This document shows, in pieces, positions 6,608 to 8,954 of a stretch of DNA of 8,954 bases (the first letter of the stretch is position 1; every line of letters starts with the position of its first letter). The DNA is from Caldifarciminota bacterium. GTDB taxonomy: Bacteria > Hydrothermota > Hydrothermia > B15-G9 > WFZT01. The notes below the pieces were generated by a model, which was not told the origin of the DNA, made no database searches, and was given only the letters and a program-made list of their open reading frames with translations. The translations under genes were made by a program, and so were the position numbers. Where the stretch lies: positions 1 to 8,954 of the forward strand of contig JALSOD010000118.1 in the NCBI GenBank assembly GCA_026986655.1, given 5' to 3'.

Positions 6608-7640
6608 TTAAGATCACTCCAAAGGGAATCTTCACATTTAGCTGACGAGCCCTTGAAATATTAAAAATGGTTTCTACAGAGTCAGCATTTTCAATCAAAA
6701 TCTGCTTAACTTTTGTGCCGGTTATATAGGCGATTGCCTTTTTAGCAGCTAATCTCCCCATTTCATAGAAATTCAGGCCTACACCGCCAAAAAGACCAAG
6801 CTGGCAGAAAAATTTGTTCAAAGTGATTCCGGGTTTTTTCATATAGCGCCTGTAATACGGTATGAGATCATTCATGCCCAGCCTTTTCCCTACACTATCA
6901 ATTACCAGAGTTAATGGGTAATAGAATGGTATATTCTTGTCATTCTCAATGATTTTCAATTTATTTAAAAAATCGTCAAAAGTTCCTGCTTCAATGAAAT
7001 CATATGGTATGTCTTTAAATTGCTGTAACTCCCTCTTTATTTGAGCTTCTACAAGCCTGGAAATACTATCCTTTCCCATAAAAAATATTACAGTGTCTTT
7101 ATTAACATCTATATTCTTAAATATTTTTAGGGTGTACCTTACCGAAAGTTTAACGTATATTTTCTCTATAACGCCCGTTACATTCTTCAACGGAATAGCC
7201 CTTTCCCCAATCCATTTATCGATAAATTTATGTTTGTTGTCATAATCTCGTATATCTCTATTCATCCCGGAGAATACAACCAAATAATCGCATGTATCAC
7301 ATATTAATTTTGGAAGCATATATTCAATGGCAATATCGTCTACCAGAAAGACAATCCTTGGGTGCAGATTCTCAAAAATCGTGTAGAAACTGTCTGCAAC
7401 TTCTTCTCGGGCTTCCCTCGTCAAGTTAATTTTTCTTGCCCTCATATATTCAATCTGAATGCCGAGACTTTCAGCCTGGATTTCTTTCTCCAACTCGCTT
7501 GTTATCCCTTTGATTTGTTCACTTCCACAAGGATCATATTCATTGTATGACGAAATGATTAAGATATTCAGGGAGGTTTTATTGTAATTGGAAATGCCCG
7601 CCCCACCTACACATATGAGGATTGATATCAGCCATAACAT
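6585..7640 (-). CDS. Secreted ABC-type substrate-binding protein without transporter partners (putative sensor component)
   Basis: 351 residues. The first 14-20 (MLWLISILICVGGAG...) are hydrophobic and look like a short signal peptide. Cys10 lacks a proper lipobox (preceded by Ile), so lipidation is doubtful. The body matches the two-lobed periplasmic-binding fold of the 'ABC transporter substrate-binding' group (PF04392-like): NILIISSYNEYDPCGSEQIKGI (25-46), IVFLVDDIAIEYMLPKL then VVFSGMNRD (121-129), NVTGVIE (153-159), and a C-terminal GGVGLNFYEMGRLAAKKAIAYI segment (285-306). Such proteins bind small organic ligands or occur as input domains of signalling proteins. No permease or ATPase gene is nearby. 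Instead the gene overlaps an HD-GYP receptor, which suggests ligand detection. A CDTC pair lies at 114-117. An in-frame stop just upstream makes this the first possible ATG. There is no Shine-Dalgarno site, but a promoter sits right against the start, so a leaderless mRNA is likely. Confidence 0.78.
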   Translation of the reverse strand: MLWLISILICVGGAGISNYNKTSLNILIISSYNEYDPCGSEQIKGITSELEKEIQAESLGIQIEYMRARKINLTREAREEVADSFYTIFENLHPRIVFLVDDIAIEYMLPKLICDTCDYLVVFSGMNRDIRDYDNKHKFIDKWIGERAIPLKNVTGVIEKIYVKLSVRYTLKIFKNIDVNKDTVIFFMGKDSISRLVEAQIKRELQQFKDIPYDFIEAGTFDDFLNKLKIIENDKNIPFYYPLTLVIDSVGKRLGMNDLIPYYRRYMKKPGITLNKFFCQLGLFGGVGLNFYEMGRLAAKKAIAYITGTKVKQILIENADSVETIFNISRARQLNVKIPFGVILNAKLIQK

Positions 7641-7649
7641 AGTGAACTA

Positions 7650-7678
7650 ATGTTAAAAATAAGTTTAATCCAAGTCAA
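7650..7678 (-). promoter_or_regulatory. Promoter of the binding protein/HD-GYP operon, near-leaderless
   Basis: On the minus strand TTGACT (7673-7678, 5 of 6) is followed after exactly 17 bp by TAACAT (7650-7655, 4 of 6). Only 9 nt separate the -10 box from the ATG at 7640, so the RNA should start about 2-4 nt before the start codon. No Shine-Dalgarno site could be included, and none is seen. Confidence 0.6.
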
Positions 7679-7696
7679 GAAAATGTAAGTATTTGT

Positions 7697-7714
7697 GGGA
7701 ATTTCGGGACTTCC
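7697..7714. promoter_or_regulatory. Tandem 9-bp repeat in the divergent promoter region, possible operator
   Basis: GGGAATTTC (7697-7705) is followed directly by GGGACTTCC (7706-7714), 7 of 9 identical. The same stretch also has short inverted ends, GGAA and TTCC. It covers the -35 region of the plus-strand promoter and lies about 19 bp upstream of the -35 box of the minus-strand promoter. A regulator could act here on both transcripts. No known operator is recognised, and the match is short. Confidence 0.25.
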
Positions 7715-7734
7715 GGCACAAAGGGCAATATAAT
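7706..7734 (+). promoter_or_regulatory. Promoter of the TPR-protein gene, near-leaderless
   Basis: A perfect -10 TATAAT lies at 7729-7734, only 8 nt before the ATG at 7743. The -35 position 17 bp upstream reads GGGACT (7706-7711), a 3-of-6 match (GAC shared with TTGACA). Initiation 6-9 nt after the -10 would fall at or next to the ATG. No Shine-Dalgarno site lies at a usable distance. Confidence 0.6.
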
Positions 7735-7742
7735 ACTAAACC

Positions 7743-8783
7743 ATGAAGCTATTTATTTTGCTCATTACACTTGTTTCAAGTAAAAATTCCGATGTTTTGA
7801 TTTACACGGCTTTAAATCTGGCATACCAGGATGATTTCACTCATTCGGTTCAAGTGTTTGACACTTTAATTTCTCTGGATAAAGCAAACCCTCTCCCCTA
7901 TGTTTTCAAAGCAGGTATCCTCGATTCTTATATGCTTGATCATTCAACAGTAGAAAGAGAGGATGAATTTTATGATGTAATAAGGCGTGGACTTAAGGTG
8001 TGCAAGTATGCTGAAAGAAAAGCCAGAACCAGAGAAGATAGCGCGTGGATTTATTTCTCCTATGCTTCTCTCTTTGGTTACAGAGCTGTTAGAAAGGGAA
8101 GAAATAAGAATTATTTAAGTGGGTTACGGGATGCTTACCGGGCTATCTCCTATTATAAAAAAACAATCAAAACCTATCCCAAAATTTATGACGCCTACAT
8201 CGGGCTCGGTACATTCCATTTTGCATTATCTGAACTCCCGAGGTTTGTGAAGTGGTTCGTTGCCCCTGGTGATTATCGGGAAAAGGCATTAAAGGAGATA
8301 AAACTTGCCGCAGATAGTGCTAAGTATTCAAGAGTGATTGCTATGGATGAATATGCGTGGGTCCTCGCCTATGTGAGACCGTCCCATAAAGCCGTAAAAA
8401 TAGCGGAAAAGGTTGTAAAAATGTTTCCGAAATCAAGATCATTTCTCTGGACTCTTGCTTTTACTTATCGGAGGAGAGGATACTGGTGGAAGGTAGAGAG
8501 AACTTTTCTCAAGCTTGTTCCAATGACTTTGAAAGACCAAAGAACTTACCATTACAGTTTGACAATACTTTTCTACAACCTTGCAAGGGCAAAATACTTT
8601 ACAGGAAAATTGGACGATGCAGCCTGGTACCTTGACCTTGCATACTTTAATCTTTATTTTGTGAAAGAAAAACAACCAGATAGGGAGCAGATGGTCAAAA
8701 GCATGGATAAATTAAAGACATGGATTGAGAAGAGAAAATCCTGGAGAAGGAAACATGGAAAAAGACCTTCTAAAAATAGTTGA
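7743..8783 (+). CDS. Exported TPR-like helical-repeat protein of unknown function
   Basis: 346 residues. The first 13 or so (MKLFILLITLVSS) look like a short signal peptide, so the protein is probably periplasmic or outer-membrane associated. The rest is a run of predicted helix pairs with TPR-like spacing: about 19-60 (LNLAYQDDFTHSVQVFDTL), 127-165 (GLRDAYRAISYYKKTIKTYP then YDAYIGLGTFHFAL), 180-225, 226-260 and 272-305 (LARAKYFTGKLDDAAWYLDLA). TPR arrays bind proteins or scaffold complexes; no enzyme motif is seen. The segment YDAYIGLGTFHFALS with a following P-G-D-Y-R-E-K-A looks like a conserved core shared with other exported TPR proteins, but I cannot name a family. The last 25 residues are very basic (KRKSWRRKHGKRPSKNS). 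Much of this tail is encoded where the next gene begins, so overlap may shape it. The start codon is chosen by the signal peptide and the adjacent TATAAT box. Confidence 0.75.
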   Translation: MKLFILLITLVSSKNSDVLIYTALNLAYQDDFTHSVQVFDTLISLDKANPLPYVFKAGILDSYMLDHSTVEREDEFYDVIRRGLKVCKYAERKARTREDSAWIYFSYASLFGYRAVRKGRNKNYLSGLRDAYRAISYYKKTIKTYPKIYDAYIGLGTFHFALSELPRFVKWFVAPGDYREKALKEIKLAADSAKYSRVIAMDEYAWVLAYVRPSHKAVKIAEKVVKMFPKSRSFLWTLAFTYRRRGYWWKVERTFLKLVPMTLKDQRTYHYSLTILFYNLARAKYFTGKLDDAAWYLDLAYFNLYFVKEKQPDREQMVKSMDKLKTWIEKRKSWRRKHGKRPSKNS

Positions 8784-8954
8784 GGAATACAAAGAAGATT
8801 TGCTTGAGATATATGGCAAAAAATTGGTTTCGTGTTACCTTTATGGTAGTGCACTTACTCCATCATACGTTCCCGATGTATCAGATTTGAATTTTCTAAT
8901 TATACTGAGTGAAGTCAATATTAACGACTTGAAAGCTTACTCAAAGGTTTATAA
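8755..8954 (+). CDS. Nucleotidyltransferase-fold protein (3' end beyond window)
   Basis: 66 residues are visible from an ATG at 8755 to the right edge, with no stop. A helix (EKDLLKIVEEYKEDLLEIYG) precedes the strand-turn motif VSCYLYGSALTPSYVPDVSD then LNFLIIL (25-51). This is the core of the MNT/Pol-beta nucleotidyltransferase fold: Gly31-Ser32, then Ser43-Asp44-Leu45-Asn46. Active members use Asp-x-Asp to bind two metals and transfer a nucleotide. Here the second Asp is Asn, so the protein may bind nucleotide without normal catalysis or belong to a divergent subgroup. The start overlaps the end of the TPR gene by 29 bp in another frame, with a GGAGAAGG-type ribosome binding site (8741-8750 region) inside that gene, so the two are probably translated together. 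C-terminal domains are outside the window and the substrate is unknown. Confidence 0.75.
   Translation, partial: MEKDLLKIVEEYKEDLLEIYGKKLVSCYLYGSALTPSYVPDVSDLNFLIILSEVNINDLKAYSKVY

Noticed and set aside
7596..7640. Lipoprotein signal in the binding protein
   Set aside because: Cys10 is preceded by Leu-Ile rather than a small residue, so the lipobox rule fails; a plain signal peptide is more likely.

Overview
The window comes from an AT-rich bacterial chromosome that is probably diderm (Gram-negative). The evidence for an outer membrane is a FadL/OMPP1-type gene. A System II cytochrome c assembly protein (ResB) and a small protein resembling the peripheral stalk of a V/A-type ATPase suggest a lineage outside the classic gamma-proteobacteria, perhaps FCB-like, delta-like or an uncultured candidate phylum. 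This placement is inference from gene content only. No rRNA, tRNA, CRISPR array, phage or transposase gene was seen, and all genes look intact except the two cut by the window edges.

Layout. (1) Positions 1-2755, minus strand: a tight three-gene operon reading resB, then a V/A-ATPase subunit G/H-like coiled-coil gene, then a fadL-like gene that runs off the left edge. It is driven by a near-ideal housekeeping promoter (TTGACA, 18 bp, TATAAT). (2) Positions 2694-3086: a divergent intergenic region holding that promoter and an inverted-repeat element of about 135 bp. (3) Positions 3087-4466, plus strand: a complete MgtE magnesium channel. (4) Positions 4467-4570: a short convergent spacer with a weak hairpin. 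(5) Positions 4571-7640, minus strand: a two-gene operon in which a secreted ABC-type substrate-binding protein is followed, with a 23-bp overlap, by a membrane HD-GYP protein (predicted cyclic-di-GMP phosphodiesterase). (6) Positions 7641-7742: a compact divergent promoter region; both promoters lie so close to the start codons that both mRNAs should be nearly leaderless. (7) Positions 7743-8954, plus strand: an exported TPR-like protein overlapped by the start of a nucleotidyltransferase-fold gene that runs off the right edge.

How the genes work together. The most coherent unit is the binding protein plus HD-GYP pair. No ABC permease or ATPase gene lies nearby, so the binding protein may act as a periplasmic ligand detector for the HD-GYP receptor rather than in uptake. 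The receptor also carries a cluster of four cysteines between its second membrane segment and the HD-GYP domain, a possible second (redox or metal) input. The resB operon joins cytochrome c maturation, an orphan stalk-like coiled coil and an outer-membrane channel; its common purpose is not evident from sequence. No wholly new system can be demonstrated. The strongest leads are the binding protein/HD-GYP module, its cysteine motif and the paired leaderless promoters.
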